Source: Xiphias gladius (taxonomy: Eukaryota; Chordata; Actinopteri; Istiophoriformes; Xiphiidae). Taken from it: 64,000 bases of DNA. Of the stretch, positions 1 through 21,834 are shown piece by piece. The position numbers and the translations under genes are program-made. Positions within the stretch are counted from its first letter, which is position 1. Each line of letters begins with the position of its first letter. The notes below the pieces were generated by a model. The model had not been told where the DNA came from. It did not search any database and worked only from the letters and a program-made list of their open reading frames with translations. The DNA is taken from positions 8,204,531 through 8,268,530 of the forward strand of contig NC_053402.1 of the NCBI RefSeq assembly GCF_016859285.1. Reading direction: 5' to 3'.

Positions 1-10271
<10,271 letters not shown>

Positions 10272-10386
10272 TTTGTTCCCTGACAAAGATGAGTGTCGCC
10301 CTGGTGTGACGTCACTGGATTAAAGGAGCCCGTTATTTTTATGCTTTGACGTCACTGGATTAAAGTAACCCGTTATTTTAATCTTC
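10272..10386 (-). promoter_or_regulatory. aco2: aco2 proximal promoter with two CRE palindromes
   Basis: Directly upstream of the aco2 start lie two identical TGACGTCACTGGATTAAAG blocks at 10307 and 10347. They form a 40-bp tandem duplication, each followed by a near-identical CCCGTTATTTT tail. TGACGTCA is the full palindromic CREB/ATF site. The first copy is 36 bases upstream of the ATG, so it may overlap the transcription start or 5' UTR. No TATA box is evident. The promoter role is inferred from position and motif. Confidence 0.65.
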
Positions 10387-10406
10387 AAATGAGAAAAAAA
10401 GTTTTT

Positions 10407-10482
10407 TCTTCTTCTTCTTCTTCTTCTCCTTATAATAATAATAAAAATTATTATTGTTGTTGTTGTTGTTGTTGTTGTTGTT
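10407..10482. repeat. Compound triplet microsatellite (TTC / AAT / TTG)
   Basis: A run of TTC triplets is followed by AAT triplets and then about ten TTG triplets, just beyond the aco2 promoter and against the edge of the inverted-repeat element that begins at 10488. Confidence 0.9.
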
Positions 10483-10487
10483 ATCAT

Positions 10488-10732
10488 CTCCGACAAGGAG
10501 GTTATGTAATCACCCGTGTCTGTTTGATGGTTTGTTTGTTTGTTTATTTGTCAACAGGATTATGCAAAAGTACTGAACCAATATGCGCCGAAGTTGGTGG
10601 AGGGATGGGGCATGGGCCAAGGAAGACCACCTTACATTTTGGGGCCAATCCAGATCATTTACATTAAATTTTAATTTTTTTTCTCTGAAGTCTGGTGTAT
10701 TTTTTTTTTTTATAGCATTGGCCTTGGCGGAG
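10488..10732. mobile_element. Short element with 11-bp terminal inverted repeats
   Basis: The ends are CTCCGACAAGG and CCTTGGCGGAG, inverted copies with one mismatch. The interior (TTGGTGGAGGGATGGGGCAT and following) resembles a dispersed repeat I recognise from many fish genomes. It has no coding capacity. It holds an exact PAR-bZIP site, GTTATGTAAT, at 10501-10510. I cannot assign the superfamily. Confidence 0.6.
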
Positions 10733-10759
10733 GTCTAAGCTCTACTGAGCACATTTTCT

Positions 10760-10785
10760 AATTATTATTATTATTATTATTATTA
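10760..10785. repeat. (ATT)n microsatellite
   Basis: About eight ATT triplets between the inverted-repeat element and the next hAT-like element. Confidence 0.9.
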
Positions 10786-10921
10786 TATTAATGTAACACA
10801 AAAATCTGTTCTATTCTTTCCCTTCCAACAGTCCCTCTACTGACATCTTTGACAATTAAGTATCTACCTGACTTCCGTATGTAAAATAAATTTGATCTTC
10901 TTTTCACATACATCAAGTAAG

Positions 10922-11335
10922 CAGTGGAGGAAATTAAGTAATATTTTACAATTTTACGCAATTGCACTTTACCTGAGTACTCCCATATTCGAATACTTAT
11001 ACTCCTACCTCACTTCAAGTCAGAGGAAAATATTGTTCTTTTAGTCCGCCAAGTTTATTTGACAGTTGCTGGTTAATGGTTACTTTTCAGTTAGCATCAC
11101 CCAAACCATATACTACTTTAAAATATATCTTACAGAGAGACGCAGCAATGATAGTAATCCAATCATATAATAAAACACCCTGATAGGGGCCATTCTGCTG
11201 CATGACGAGTGCTTTTACTTTTACTGTACATTAAGTACGTTTTACTGCTAATACTTTTATACTTCTGAATGCACGACTTTAATGGAGTATTTTAACAGTG
11301 TAGTATTGCTATTTCTCTCAGGACTTCCACCACTG
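10922..11335. mobile_element. hAT-like non-autonomous element, degraded
   Basis: It starts CAGTGGAGGAAATTAAGTA and ends ACTTCCACCACTG, the terminal form of a common fish short element. Inside are blocks such as TACTTTTACTGTACATTAAG and GGAGTATTTTAACAGTGTAG. Two relatives lie near 34.0-34.6 kb and at 35272-35671. No clear 8-bp target duplication is left. Confidence 0.65.
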
Positions 11336-12270
11336 ATCTTAGACTATAGACATATTGCATGATATAATATCACTTATAATATGATATATATAATGAATGA
11401 CTACGTTTTCATAGCTTCATAGCTGTAATATGAAATACTCTTTTCACTTAAAAAATGTAAAATAGTCTTAGCTCTAGGACCTCACGGAAGTTAACAAATA
11501 TAAAAACGTCAGTGAGCATTTTTTATACGCTCACTTTGTACTATCTGCTCCCCTAATGTGTAATTTTCAACTCTATCTTATTTTGAAAATATTCTCTACC
11601 TGACATAAGTCACACAGTACTTAAAAAAACACTATGTCCCAGGGGGGAAAAGGCAATAATCTATTTCAAATGTCTTTAGTGTCAATAACTCATAACTGAT
11701 CTTGTTTTACACCTTTTGAAGTAAGACTCTTCAAATGGAAACAAATAGTATAGTTTTAATTGCATTTTACACGTTTGGGATTAATAGTCAATTTTTCATG
11801 TGATGAATTAGAAATGCTTAAATATACCCATAGGACTAACATTTGAATTTCTTTATGTTTTAAAATTTAAAATTCACAATATTTATGTCATACCTATATG
11901 CCAGTTTTTTTTGCGCAAAATATGGCCGTGTAAACCTTATATTTGGGGATGAGTGCGTTTTAGCTTGGGTATATATATATATCACCTTAACAATATTAAG
12001 GTGAAAAATATCCACAATCATAGTCCAACTCCTGTGATACTGTAGATGCCTGATCCTAAAGTGACGAAAACTGTATAATTGTTTGAACGCATAGTAAACC
12101 TGGTGTCAACAAAAAAAAAAACAACAAAAAAAAAACATTGAATACGCTCATAATCACGTATCATTTAGCGATAAGAACATCATTTCCCACAAGCCTCTGG
12201 TAAAAGTCAGGTTGCTTTGGTTGGTTGAAAGGACGCTGTAGCCCTATAATCTGTGGGTCCTCCCCCATCT
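11336..12270. other. Spacer between aco2 and tob2
   Basis: AT-rich sequence with no coding exon found on either strand. In particular there is no reading frame resembling PHF5A, which sits between TOB2 and ACO2 in human. It holds a perfect hairpin, CACCTTAA at 11983-11990 and TTAAGGTG at 11996-12003, whose right part belongs to a 27-base direct repeat shared with the tob2 first exon. Confidence 0.6.
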
Positions 12271-12271
12271 C

Positions 12272-12377
12272 AGCCAATAGAGACTCTGTTGCTATCACTG
12301 CTTATATTTTTAGCAAATTGTCGTGTATCGTCAGAAACTACAAGTATCCCGCCGCCAAAAAAACTAGAGTCTGCTAG
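12272..12377 (+). promoter_or_regulatory. tob2: Possible TATA-less upstream tob2 promoter and exon
   Basis: It contains a CCAAT box (CAGCCAATAG), an ACTACAAGTATCCC motif resembling a ZNF143 site at 12338, and a good splice donor TGCTAG|gtaaac at 12377/12378. This could be an alternative non-coding first exon of tob2. Support is by motif only. Confidence 0.25.
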
Positions 12378-12685
12378 GTAAACATTACGACAAAAACGTC
12401 CTAATTTTTATGTGGTTTTGGTGTCGCTACTTACGAGGTAGACTGAATCGACATTGTCTTTAGAGAGTGAAGAATGACACGTTTACTTTTTTTTTTGTTT
12501 TTAAATCAGTCTGCAAAGTCATATTTAAAAAGATATGGTCCATAAGGGTGGCATTAATGTCTTGCTGACAGGACAACATACGTGATTTAATACAGTTATA
12601 CGGAGAATATAATAATAAAACAATATCTGTTATAATGTGAAGAAAGTAGTCCCTGCCGTCACGGGGGTGTGGGCGAGTCACAGTG

Positions 12686-12693
12686 TATAAATA
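12686..12693 (+). promoter_or_regulatory. tob2: TATA box of tob2
   Basis: TATAAATA lies about 30 bases upstream of the inferred start of a first exon that ends in a strong donor. No other plus-strand gene nearby could use it. Confidence 0.65.
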
Positions 12694-12715
12694 CGCCGGG
12701 TTGTCAAACAGCAAA

Positions 12716-12945
12716 GTTTCTCTGGACCCTCCATGCAAACTGTCAGCTCAAGACGAACTGGAAAACCCTTCAACCATCAGAGAATTGGGGCAGCTTAAAA
12801 AAAACAATAGTAAGGTGAAAAATATCCACTGGTCAGTATCTGGTCAGACGACTCGACACATCCGCCTCGAAATCCGAGACAACACAAGGGATTTAAAAAC
12901 AGAAACGCAGGAGTACAAATCAAGCTAGGGCACCAGTAACGATAG
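12716..12945 (+). other. tob2: tob2 non-coding first exon (5' UTR)
   Basis: It begins about 30 bases after the TATA box and ends at the donor CGATAG|gtgagt. The matching acceptor is tttgtcttcacag at 15763, leaving 216 bases of UTR before the ATG at 15980. The exon carries a 21-codon upstream ORF and one copy of a 27-base direct repeat. The exact 5' end is inferred. Confidence 0.55.
12733..12798 (+). promoter_or_regulatory. Upstream ORF in the tob2 leader
   Basis: An ATG at 12733 opens a 21-codon frame that ends in TAA at 12798, within the predicted first exon and far before the main start. It could dampen tob2 translation. The peptide resembles nothing I know. Confidence 0.35.
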
Positions 12946-15763
12946 GTGAGTAATTAACTGTCAGCCAGTGCACGAAATAGAGTAATTCTGTTCAGATATC
13001 GTTACAAGCATGTTAATCGACAACTGCATGTTGCTGTGTGTTGGTGTTTTTCCTTTCAGAAGCTTTGGTTATCCATCAAAATGCGCTGACTACAATGAAT
13101 AACTGTACTGGTGAAGCCATTGAATTAAAAACACAGCTTTTGGTTTTGTCTTAGCCTGTTATAAAGCAACTGAAATGACCCTCTCAAATACTTTTCAGCA
13201 GTCACGTTTATTGTCGTTTTTATCCGTTTTTTGACGGGTTTGTTTATTCTGAGGTGGGACTCTCGTCTTAATTGCCCAGTGCACATACTCGGTCGATAGG
13301 CTGTTTACCACTTAATTAACTCCATCATTTAATTTATAACGACAATTTGGTTAGTAGGGATTCTCCACCTGCATGTCAGCTAAACCATTCCCTTTTCTGC
13401 TCCAGTGTCTTTTGACTGACATATGGCAGTAATTCCCAGGTAGACCCCGCTGCCTTATGTGAGCTTCTCACCAATCATGAAAACCTGGTTGATATATTTT
13501 CAGTTTCGGTCTGTTCTTGCATATCGAACCTCTATTATCTGGCAGGTATATACGCAACAAATTCCCAATTCAGTGGGTCTATGAATAACAAACTGTTTAA
13601 AGGCCTATTGGGAGAAAACTGAGTGGGATTCAACAAGACAAAAGGGGGAAAAAGATTTATGTAAGTGGTGACCATTTGGTTCAAGAAGGCCTCTATATGA
13701 TGAGCTGACCCCCCCCCCCAAAGTTATATTTCTAAAATATATATAATATATATATTGGGGCTTGTGCCTCTTGTAAGATCACTGTGGCTCTGCTGCTTAA
13801 TAGTTAAAATCTGACTTGAAGTGGATGCTTTGCAGCACACAGTCACACATTTGCAGCTCTGATTAGTCCATGTAAACAAAAATAGAACTATAGATCCTTC
13901 TGTTGCTCTGATCCACAACAAGGCCTTTAAAAATGAAACCAGCTCCTTCAAGCTGTGTAACAAATCTGCAGGTGAAGGATACAAATATGAGCATGGTGAG
14001 AAGGATTTACAAACATGAAAGAGGTTTTTTGACGACTTTGCAAACTGTGGTTTATGATTGAGATCAATTATTGCACCCCCGAATCATCAAATCTGCACAT
14101 ATTAACTGAATTATTCATCTGATGTCATTGGATGACATTGGAGCTTGTGTATCTTGCTGTTGCCTTTTTGTAATGAGAGGAACAAAATGCAGTAGATGCT
14201 GTAGGTAGCTTAGCTGTGTGGGCACCCAAGGTTTTTAGTAATGATGGCTGTTGCAGGTGATGGATCAGTGGATTCTCCTGTGCTCGAAGATACTTTTCTA
14301 CAATCACTTTAAATCATTTTTAACTCAGGTGGCAGAGAGGAATTTGCACCACATATGATACAAAATGGGGTCCTATTTATAGCCCATGCTAACCAACCCC
14401 CACCTTATCCTTCAATGTCACCTTTTTCATGCAAATCTCATCTTGAACTGTCACTCCTACAGCCCTGCATCCAGCCATTACAGCTTTATCTGTAATAACA
14501 TTAGAATTGTCTTTAATCGGAGGCGTCTTTCTAATCTTAGCTACCGAATCCCCATCTGGCAGGGAATGTGAGTGAATTGTTTGTGTGCGTGCGTAGGGGG
14601 AGGGGGTGATCACACGCAATGCATGGTGGGACATGGTGTTCTAGGGAGTCGATTAACTGTCCTGCCATTTTATAGCTCTTCCTCAAGAAGGCTTGTGGTG
14701 GTGGTGTTGTTTTTTTTGTTCTTGCATGTAATCTTTCTTTTCAGTTTGACTCTGTGTGGTGATGAATGGCCTCTGTGAGACTGTGTTACAGCATTAAGTA
14801 GGAGGCACTCCATGGGAGCAGATTCAGATTATAAAGGATTTATCAAGCCCGCAACACAGCATCTGTTACATCCATCAGTACATCCTGCAGTTGATAGAAC
14901 CAACCGAGATATCTATCTATCGGTTCCTCTAACCTCTAACAAAACATATACTGTATGAAGATTTGGTGAAACTACAGTTATGTACCCTTAACAGCCCTCA
15001 TAAGTATCAGTACATTTAAACACATGTACTGTATTGTTGCTATACTATATTATAGAAATATATCTAATGATAACTCCTAAAGGCATTTTAGTGGGCTTTT
15101 CATATAATTTCGTCAAATGGTTTGAATCTATTTTTAATGGCTTTAAAGTAATTTCGAAACAAATTAGACTAGTGTCAGGTTTCCCAATTTTGAATCAGCG
15201 TTTGCCTTCATAGGTACAGAAATACCTAATTTCATATCGTATTAAGCAGTGACTTTTCCACGGGTCTCATACCTGCAGATGTGTATTTTTCCTGCCTTCA
15301 CTAGGCTCATAATATATGGAAGCTTGAGTGTGCCATTCAAATAATTATATGAATCAATTAAGCGTTCACTTAACTGATACATTTATTCAACTGTTCCACC
15401 AGGATCTTGTACTTTTTTTTTTTTTTTTTCTTTTTAGTTGATTGTGACATAAAGTGCCTTAATTAGCAGTATTTATTTATTTTGTGTGTTTTTTCTTTTA
15501 GTACTGCCAGTGTCCCTTTAACCATAGAGTAAAACTAATACAAAAACCAAAATGTAAATAATACTTGTCTAAAATAAGTTATAATTAAAAAGTGGAAGTC
15601 TGTTTATTCTTGTGCCACACTCTAGCCCATGTACAACAGGCTTTCTGTGTCCATCAAATACCAGTGTGATTAACTATCTACAGCTAGATAACAATAGAAT
15701 AACAGAATTCCTCATGCCTTTGCCAGGTCAAATGACTGCTGTCTTCTGTTTTTGTCTTCACAG
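12946..15763 (+). other. tob2: tob2 intron 1
   Basis: A 2.8 kb intron between donor 12946 and acceptor 15763. Apart from AT-rich stretches and mononucleotide runs I see no coding exon, RNA gene or recognisable transposon. Confidence 0.5.
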
Positions 15764-15979
15764 TTGGGACCCAAAAACGTTGTTACATATTTGTGACGGC
15801 AAAATACAGCCTGCAATCTGCTGCCCCCGCCTTCAAGGTGCCTTTACCATGGTGACACTAAAAGAATCAAACACTTTACAATAAGCCAGAAGAAAAACTT
15901 CTTGTTAGTTGCATCCTCACTTTCAGCACCCATCATTTTAAACAGTTTGCTCCCAAGACGGCGCTAATCTGGTGCAGCA

Positions 15980-17191
15980 ATGCATCTAGAAGTGAAGGTT
16001 GCCCTCAACTTCATCGTGTCCTACCTGTACAACAAGCTGCCTCGACGTCGAGCTGACCTGTTCGGTGAGGAGCTGGAGAGGATACTGGTGTCTCGTTTTG
16101 AGGGTCACTGGTACCCTGAAGCCCCTCTCCGGGGTTCTGCCTTCCGCTGCATTCACCTGGGAGCGCCAAGGGACCCCGTGGTTGAGTTGGCCGCCAAGAG
16201 AAGTGGACTGGACACAGAGGAAGTACGTGCAAATGTTCCTGCAGAGCTCAGTGTGTGGATCGACCCTTATGAGGTATCTTACCAGATTGGAGAGAAGGGG
16301 GCAGTGAAGGTGCTCTACCTGGAGGACCCTCCAGGCCTTGGCTGTGACAGCGAGAGGGCAGAGGGGCCGATCAGAGAGGGTAAAGGAGATGCAGAGGCAG
16401 AAGAGACAAAGAATCTGGGCTTCAACCCAGACGCTCAGGTGTTTGTGCCAATTGGAAGTCAGGCATCTCCTGCCCTCATGCCGTCGCATTCCAGCTCTCC
16501 CACCCCTCTGTCTGCCCAGTCCTGCCCCGGGCTCTTCAGCTACCCCAGCTCCAGCACGCCCACTGACCCTACTGCCCACTCCTCCAACACCTCTACCCCT
16601 TCCCCTCCCAGCGGTGGGCTGCCCTACCTCGCCGCACAGCAGCCGCCCTCTGCTCTCCCGGCTGCCCGCCCTCAACCCATCACCTTCACCACCGCCAGCT
16701 TTGCCGCCACTAAATTTGGTTCGACCAAGATGAAGAAGTGCACTGGGGCCGGGTCACCAGCCAGCTCTGGAGTTGTCGTACCTCCCAGTCAGAGAATGCT
16801 CTCCCACTCTCCCACTACCATCTCAACACCAGAGCTGCTGAAGCACAAGCCGCTGTCTCTGTCCTTGCATTCCCTTGGAGCTCCCATCCCCAGCCAGCTG
16901 TCTCCCAACGCCAAAGAGTTTGTCTACCCAGGATCCCCAGGCCCCCTTTACTTCGATGCTGATACCGCACCCATGCAACCTCATGCAAGCCCTTTCCAGC
17001 CCCCCCACACTGTCAGCACTCATCCATCCTTTGACCCCTTCTCCAGCCCTCCTCCTTCCCAGAGTGTGGGCATCATCGGCAGCAACGGAGGAATCTCTTA
17101 TATGGAGAAGCCGCCATTTGTCGAGGGTTTAGGAAGCTACAACCTGCAATATCCCAGCCAGTCCTTCCAGCCTGTTGTCCTGGCCAACTAA
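15980..17191 (+). CDS. tob2: TOB2, BTG/TOB family anti-proliferative protein
   Basis: A single-exon frame of 403 residues. TOB proteins link RNA-bound regulators and poly(A)-binding protein to the CCR4-NOT deadenylase and restrain cell growth. The BTG domain fills residues 1 to about 115 (start [64 protein letters not shown]). Two PAM2 motifs that bind poly(A)-binding protein are visible: [12 protein letters not shown] at 148-159 and [14 protein letters not shown] at 305-318. The conserved block [20 protein letters not shown] and the C-terminal FQPVVLAN are present. Mammalian TOB1/TOB2 have about 345 residues; the extra length is a Pro/Ser-rich stretch at roughly 165-235. The start matches the family N-terminus. 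Naming as tob2 rather than tob1 rests on neighbours aco2 and tef. Confidence 0.93.
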   Translation: MHLEVKVALNFIVSYLYNKLPRRRADLFGEELERILVSRFEGHWYPEAPLRGSAFRCIHLGAPRDPVVELAAKRSGLDTEEVRANVPAELSVWIDPYEVSYQIGEKGAVKVLYLEDPPGLGCDSERAEGPIREGKGDAEAEETKNLGFNPDAQVFVPIGSQASPALMPSHSSSPTPLSAQSCPGLFSYPSSSTPTDPTAHSSNTSTPSPPSGGLPYLAAQQPPSALPAARPQPITFTTASFAATKFGSTKMKKCTGAGSPASSGVVVPPSQRMLSHSPTTISTPELLKHKPLSLSLHSLGAPIPSQLSPNAKEFVYPGSPGPLYFDADTAPMQPHASPFQPPHTVSTHPSFDPFSSPPPSQSVGIIGSNGGISYMEKPPFVEGLGSYNLQYPSQSFQPVVLAN

Positions 17192-19445
17192 GCCTTCATT
17201 TGTAATGAGAAGAGTTGTTGTAGGAGGAGATGGATGTTAGAGCAGTGTTGTTCCAGATATTTTCCGTTTTTCTAAGAAATTGTTCTAATACTAATACAAG
17301 TTAAATAGTTTTACTACAAAGATTTAAAATACCATGTTCACTAAATATTTCGTGTGATTTGTTTTTGTTCCTCCCTAACCCCTTACCCCAACCTGCCCCT
17401 TTTGTCCATTGCTGTTAAATGTCACGTTCTACGTGTGGGCTTGGACAGGAGTGGGTGGGGGTGAGTTCCTTTCTACCTTGAGTCCTTGCCAATCTCGTAT
17501 GTTTGTTTTGCATTGAATTTTAATGTGGGAGACTTTTTTTTGTTTTTTTGTTTTTTCTTTTCTTTCTATTGAACTTGTAGTCTAATGGACCCGGCTCTAG
17601 CGCCATTTTGCACTGCACTGTCATGCTGTGAAAAAGGACCTCGCCAAGTCCTGCAGGGAACGACGGCTGTGGAAAACTCAGCACTTTGCTCTGCAATCTG
17701 CTCTGCCCTACTTGCCACAAATACAGAGAGGGGGGCTCTGCTGTCTCTGTGTGTGTAGTCCTGTTCTGTTTTGTTGTTGCTCAGCGTGATCGAGAGACAT
17801 TGTTTCTACGTTGGGCCCGTTGCCCTTGAAACACACTCGTGTACAGGCACAATTTTACTTTTTTGTTTTCAGTGGGTGTATACTGAAAGCAGTTTGTCAG
17901 CTGAAATGTGTACATGACATGGGTTAAATGAAGTTGGAGCAGTGGAGGGAGCAGAAAGGGAGAATCGGGGTGTTAAGGGAGTGATGTAGTAGAATGTATT
18001 GTTCCCATCAGGGGAAACTGCAGCTGGGAAGGTCGGGGAAACCTTGGTGAAAGTGAGAGGCAAATGAATCTTTGTATTTTAAGACAATAACCCTGTGCTG
18101 ATACCTCAGTTATACACATAGGGATTTAAGTTATGGTTTTCATACATGTATTCAAATGGACAGACATGAACGCACACATATGCAGAAATATGTGCACATA
18201 CACTCAATTCCAGTCAGCAGTGTGTGAAGGTGAACAGGCGGAGAAGGTGGTGAGGGGGAGGGAATGCAGCAGCTAAGCAGTAGGGATTGTGATAAATGGC
18301 TTAGCATGACTTTGCCTATGAAGGAGAGGTTTTCCTCTGCATGAGAGGAGAGAGGGATACGGGAAGACCGAAGGAAACGCGAGAGAAGCAGCTAGAGGGT
18401 TCTGTCTCCTTGGTGGCATCAAGAGTGTATTGACTTGGAGAGGGACACTTTAAAACCCAGAGCACGTTTTGTTGAGTTTAAATGGTATTAAAGCCAAAGG
18501 CTCACACTATTCTCTCCCTCATCTTGAAATTCTTCAGTGATCTGCTTCTCTGGCTACTACAAAGAAAATCCTGAATCATACAGTTCAGGCTGCTCTGTCT
18601 CTTTTCCCATTTTCAGTCATGTGGACAAAGATAAAAATATGAATGTTCTTTATTGATGTGTGGCTTTTGTAGTTTTATTGGATAGCTTTTTAGATCACTG
18701 GAAGTCTGTTTCAAGCATCGGTTTACCAGTCAGGTCCATGTGATTGTTGGTTAGTTGCTACAGGGAAGGGTAACCCCAACATGTCCATTTGAGCTGTCCA
18801 GCACTTTATTACTGTGCTCCTGATGCTGTGTGTGTCACCCATAGACATGAGCGCTAAACCATTCCTTTGCCCTCTTTGATTAAGGCACGTTTGGGTAAGG
18901 CACATCAGCTGTCATGAAATGCTTTAGAGATTCAAACACGAGCTAAATTTGTATTTAAATGCATCACGTGGGTGTGGAGATGCTGTCAGTCTTGTCCATT
19001 TTATTTGAATGTTTTCTAGACTTGTACTCAAATGTTTTTGTATAAGATGACCCGAGGACCCTCGACTTGTGCTCACGCTGGTATTGCAATGTGACAGCTT
19101 GTCATATGCATGAAAAGTTTTGTTTTTTTTTTCCTTTTTTTTTTTTTTTTTCCAAGGGGATAGGTGGGGAGGTACACATTTCTGTAAATGCTATGATTGT
19201 GAGGGAAATATGCATTTCTAATTTCTGCTTTGTAATTTATTTCCAATATTTCTATATTTTTGTTTTTGCAAATTATCACTTGCATTTGTATGAATAAGAC
19301 ATGACTGGAGTCCAGGAATATGTATATAAAAAGTTCTTATGTTCAGATTCTTTGTTTAGTTTCTTACATGCGGAAGTTATTTTTTCAGAAAATAACATGA
19401 ATATATGCAAACTGAGACAAAAATAAAGATGTACAGAATAAAGTT
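17192..19445 (+). other. tob2: tob2 3' UTR
   Basis: About 2.25 kb of non-coding sequence from the stop codon to tandem AATAAA signals at 19422-19427 and 19437-19442. It has long T runs and a CACGTG near 18965. The end is inferred from the signals; later AATAAA words near 20214 could give longer forms. Confidence 0.6.
19422..19442 (+). terminator. tob2: Tandem tob2 polyadenylation signals
   Basis: Two AATAAA hexamers 15 bases apart are followed by TGTTTGTTGTATCTTGT, a GT-rich downstream element. Confidence 0.6.
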
Positions 19446-19459
19446 GAATGTTTGTTGTA

Positions 19460-21779
19460 TCTTGTACAGCATTTGTCTAATAAGACGGGTAAATGTTTTC
19501 ATTTTTCGAGTTGGATTTGGAGTTTAAGATGTGAATGTTTACAGTGGATTTGTGTAGGAAAAGATGGCTGATTTTGACTTTTTCTGTGCTCGCAGGGCAA
19601 ACTGACACTACCCCCATAGGCAGTACATTTAAACCAAAAATCTCCACATTTCAGATTCATTTGGATGTAATGCCCATCTTCCCTCTTTGTGAATTTACTG
19701 CATTTCATGTGGTTGCTCATGGAACTTGTTCTTTGAAAATTGTAACAGACCCCCCACCCCCCACTATAGTTATTTATTTTTAAACTGCACATCAACATTA
19801 CTCACCAACGTCCCTGTTCTTATTTGTATGCCACTGCAGTATCTAAACCTAAATATATACTCACCACCTTCATTTTTATATTTCCAATTAAATTTTCTTT
19901 ATTCACCACCTCTATTTATTTCAATGGGTCATCGTCTCCCCATCAGCCTGGTCCTTTGGTCCTGATACTATAGCCATATCCCAGACTATCTTTGCTTACA
20001 CAGATGCCCTTCTCCAGTGCAATGTTATGCCATAATTTAAATTACCCTGAAGGATTCAAGGGGTTTCTACCTCTCTGCACCCTGGAAAAACATGTATCTC
20101 TTCAATAGCAAGACAGTGTTAATGGCAGGTTTGGAAAGTTGAAGGAAATGAATGTGCTTTGAATGTGATTCTGATCTGATGTTAGTAAACCCTGGTTGAG
20201 AAGGCCTGCAGAAAATAAAAAGAGGAAACTGCTAATGTTGCGTGTTTAAAAGTCCTGGAGAGACTTTGTCACATGCAAGTCCAAAATGCCCAAGGTACTT
20301 TTTTTTTTTCTCTCTTCCCCACATTTGTCAGATTATTCAATGCAAACGAGGTTGTGTCGTTAAGTTTCCTCTGCATACAAATCTGGCTCTGGAGGTGAGA
20401 GATCTGAGAATGTGAGTGAGTACTATAAAAGCTGGCTTGCCCTCACATCTTCAAGAATGAATGTGGGTTTGTATTTTACACTTGGAGAGACAGTGTTTTA
20501 AACACCACAAATCAACTTTAAACGCAGGCTGTTCTACAATCAGGGTTGATCATTCATGAAGAGGAAAAACAATTTTGTATTCTGGTGTCCTTTGCTTATA
20601 TCAATGTGTGCGTTTTATTTTGCACTTTGGAATATTTCATTGTCATAAAAGAAGTTTATTTTCTATGTAAAATTTAACATTTAAGAATAAATAGATATAA
20701 TTAAAAGTTCAGATGTATAAATATAGTGCTTTCTTTCCTGCCTGTATTTTATTATTTTTCCTATTTTGTATCTGATCTGTACACCCTGTAGATGTATAAT
20801 GAATCTTTCACTACTGAAATGCAATGGCCTGTTTTCTGTGCTGCCCCTCGGGAATGGGGAGTTACTACTGCAGTTTCTTATTGTATCAGATTCTTTTTTA
20901 AGTTTGTAATAAAAACAGATTGGCAAAAATAGGCATGGAAAATAAGCTAATTGTGTCGTCCTCATTGTTTCTGGGTATGCAACATTTTCGACCAAATGGA
21001 AAACTAATGCAGACATGAATCTTCAGCCTGGTCATAAATAAATACAGCTCTTCCACCTCTTACTGCCCATATGCTTGATACTCAATTAATGTTGAACATG
21101 TTGCAGATCAAAGATTATGAAAAGTAGATCCCTGTGTTCCTGTGAAAAGCCTCAGAATAAAATGCCAGAGCAATGTGTCTCTCTTACTGCAGTAAATAAA
21201 TTCATGTGATGTTTGATCAATAATTCAAAGCAAAGATAAAATTCTCCAATGGTGAGGAGCCAGCTTGTTCACCACCTACCTCAGCTGGACCCATCCCAGC
21301 AGATATTACTTTATATTTCATCATCTAGCACTCTGTGTCTGTCTGACTGTCCTTTGCTAGTGTCTGTCAGATGCAGCCAGTGTTAAGGTTTGCTTGCTCG
21401 GGTGAGGCAAACACACTGGACTGTGCTTTCTATAGTAACGTAGTGGTGTGACATTAACATGCGTGGCCGGGCTCCTCCTTTGCTCTCCTCTACTCTCCCC
21501 CATACCTTCATCACCCACTCACTGCATCCCATCTCCCTCCCTCCCCTCAAATGCCTTACCTGCATTCCTGTCCCCATTTTTTTTTTTGTCCATCCCCTTG
21601 CCATCGTTTGCCCCCGCACCCCATTCTCATTCACCCTCTTCTTCCCTCCCTCTCCCTTTACAGCACCCTTTCCTCTCCTCTCTCCCCTCTATCTCTCTGA
21701 CGACCTGATCCTTTCCTCTCCTTGTTCACAAGTCACAGAGCCCCTCCCTAGCTGCCTCGCTTTCTTTTCTCTATTGTCC
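19460..21779. other. Spacer between convergent tob2 and tef
   Basis: No coding exon seen on either strand. It contains several AATAAA/TTTATT words, a T run near 20300 and a pyrimidine-rich tract at about 21470-21775. Confidence 0.55.
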
Positions 21780-21800
21780 CCACACACACACACACACACA
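21780..21800. repeat. (CA)n microsatellite
   Basis: About ten CA units, directly after the CT-rich tract. Confidence 0.9.
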
Positions 21801-21834
21801 CCCATCCCGCTGGTCTTCCAGGCTGCTGCTGCCG

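Noticed and set aside
10389-10667. Plus-strand frame starting with Ser and Cys runs
   Set aside because: It is a translation of triplet microsatellites and a short transposon.
15986-16675. 229-codon minus-strand frame opposite tob2
   Set aside because: An antisense shadow of a GC-rich conserved coding exon; no promoter, no splice sites and no known domain.
16338-16733. 131-codon plus-strand frame inside tob2
   Set aside because: It is a shifted frame of the Pro/Ser-rich part of tob2 and has no independent start context or family features.
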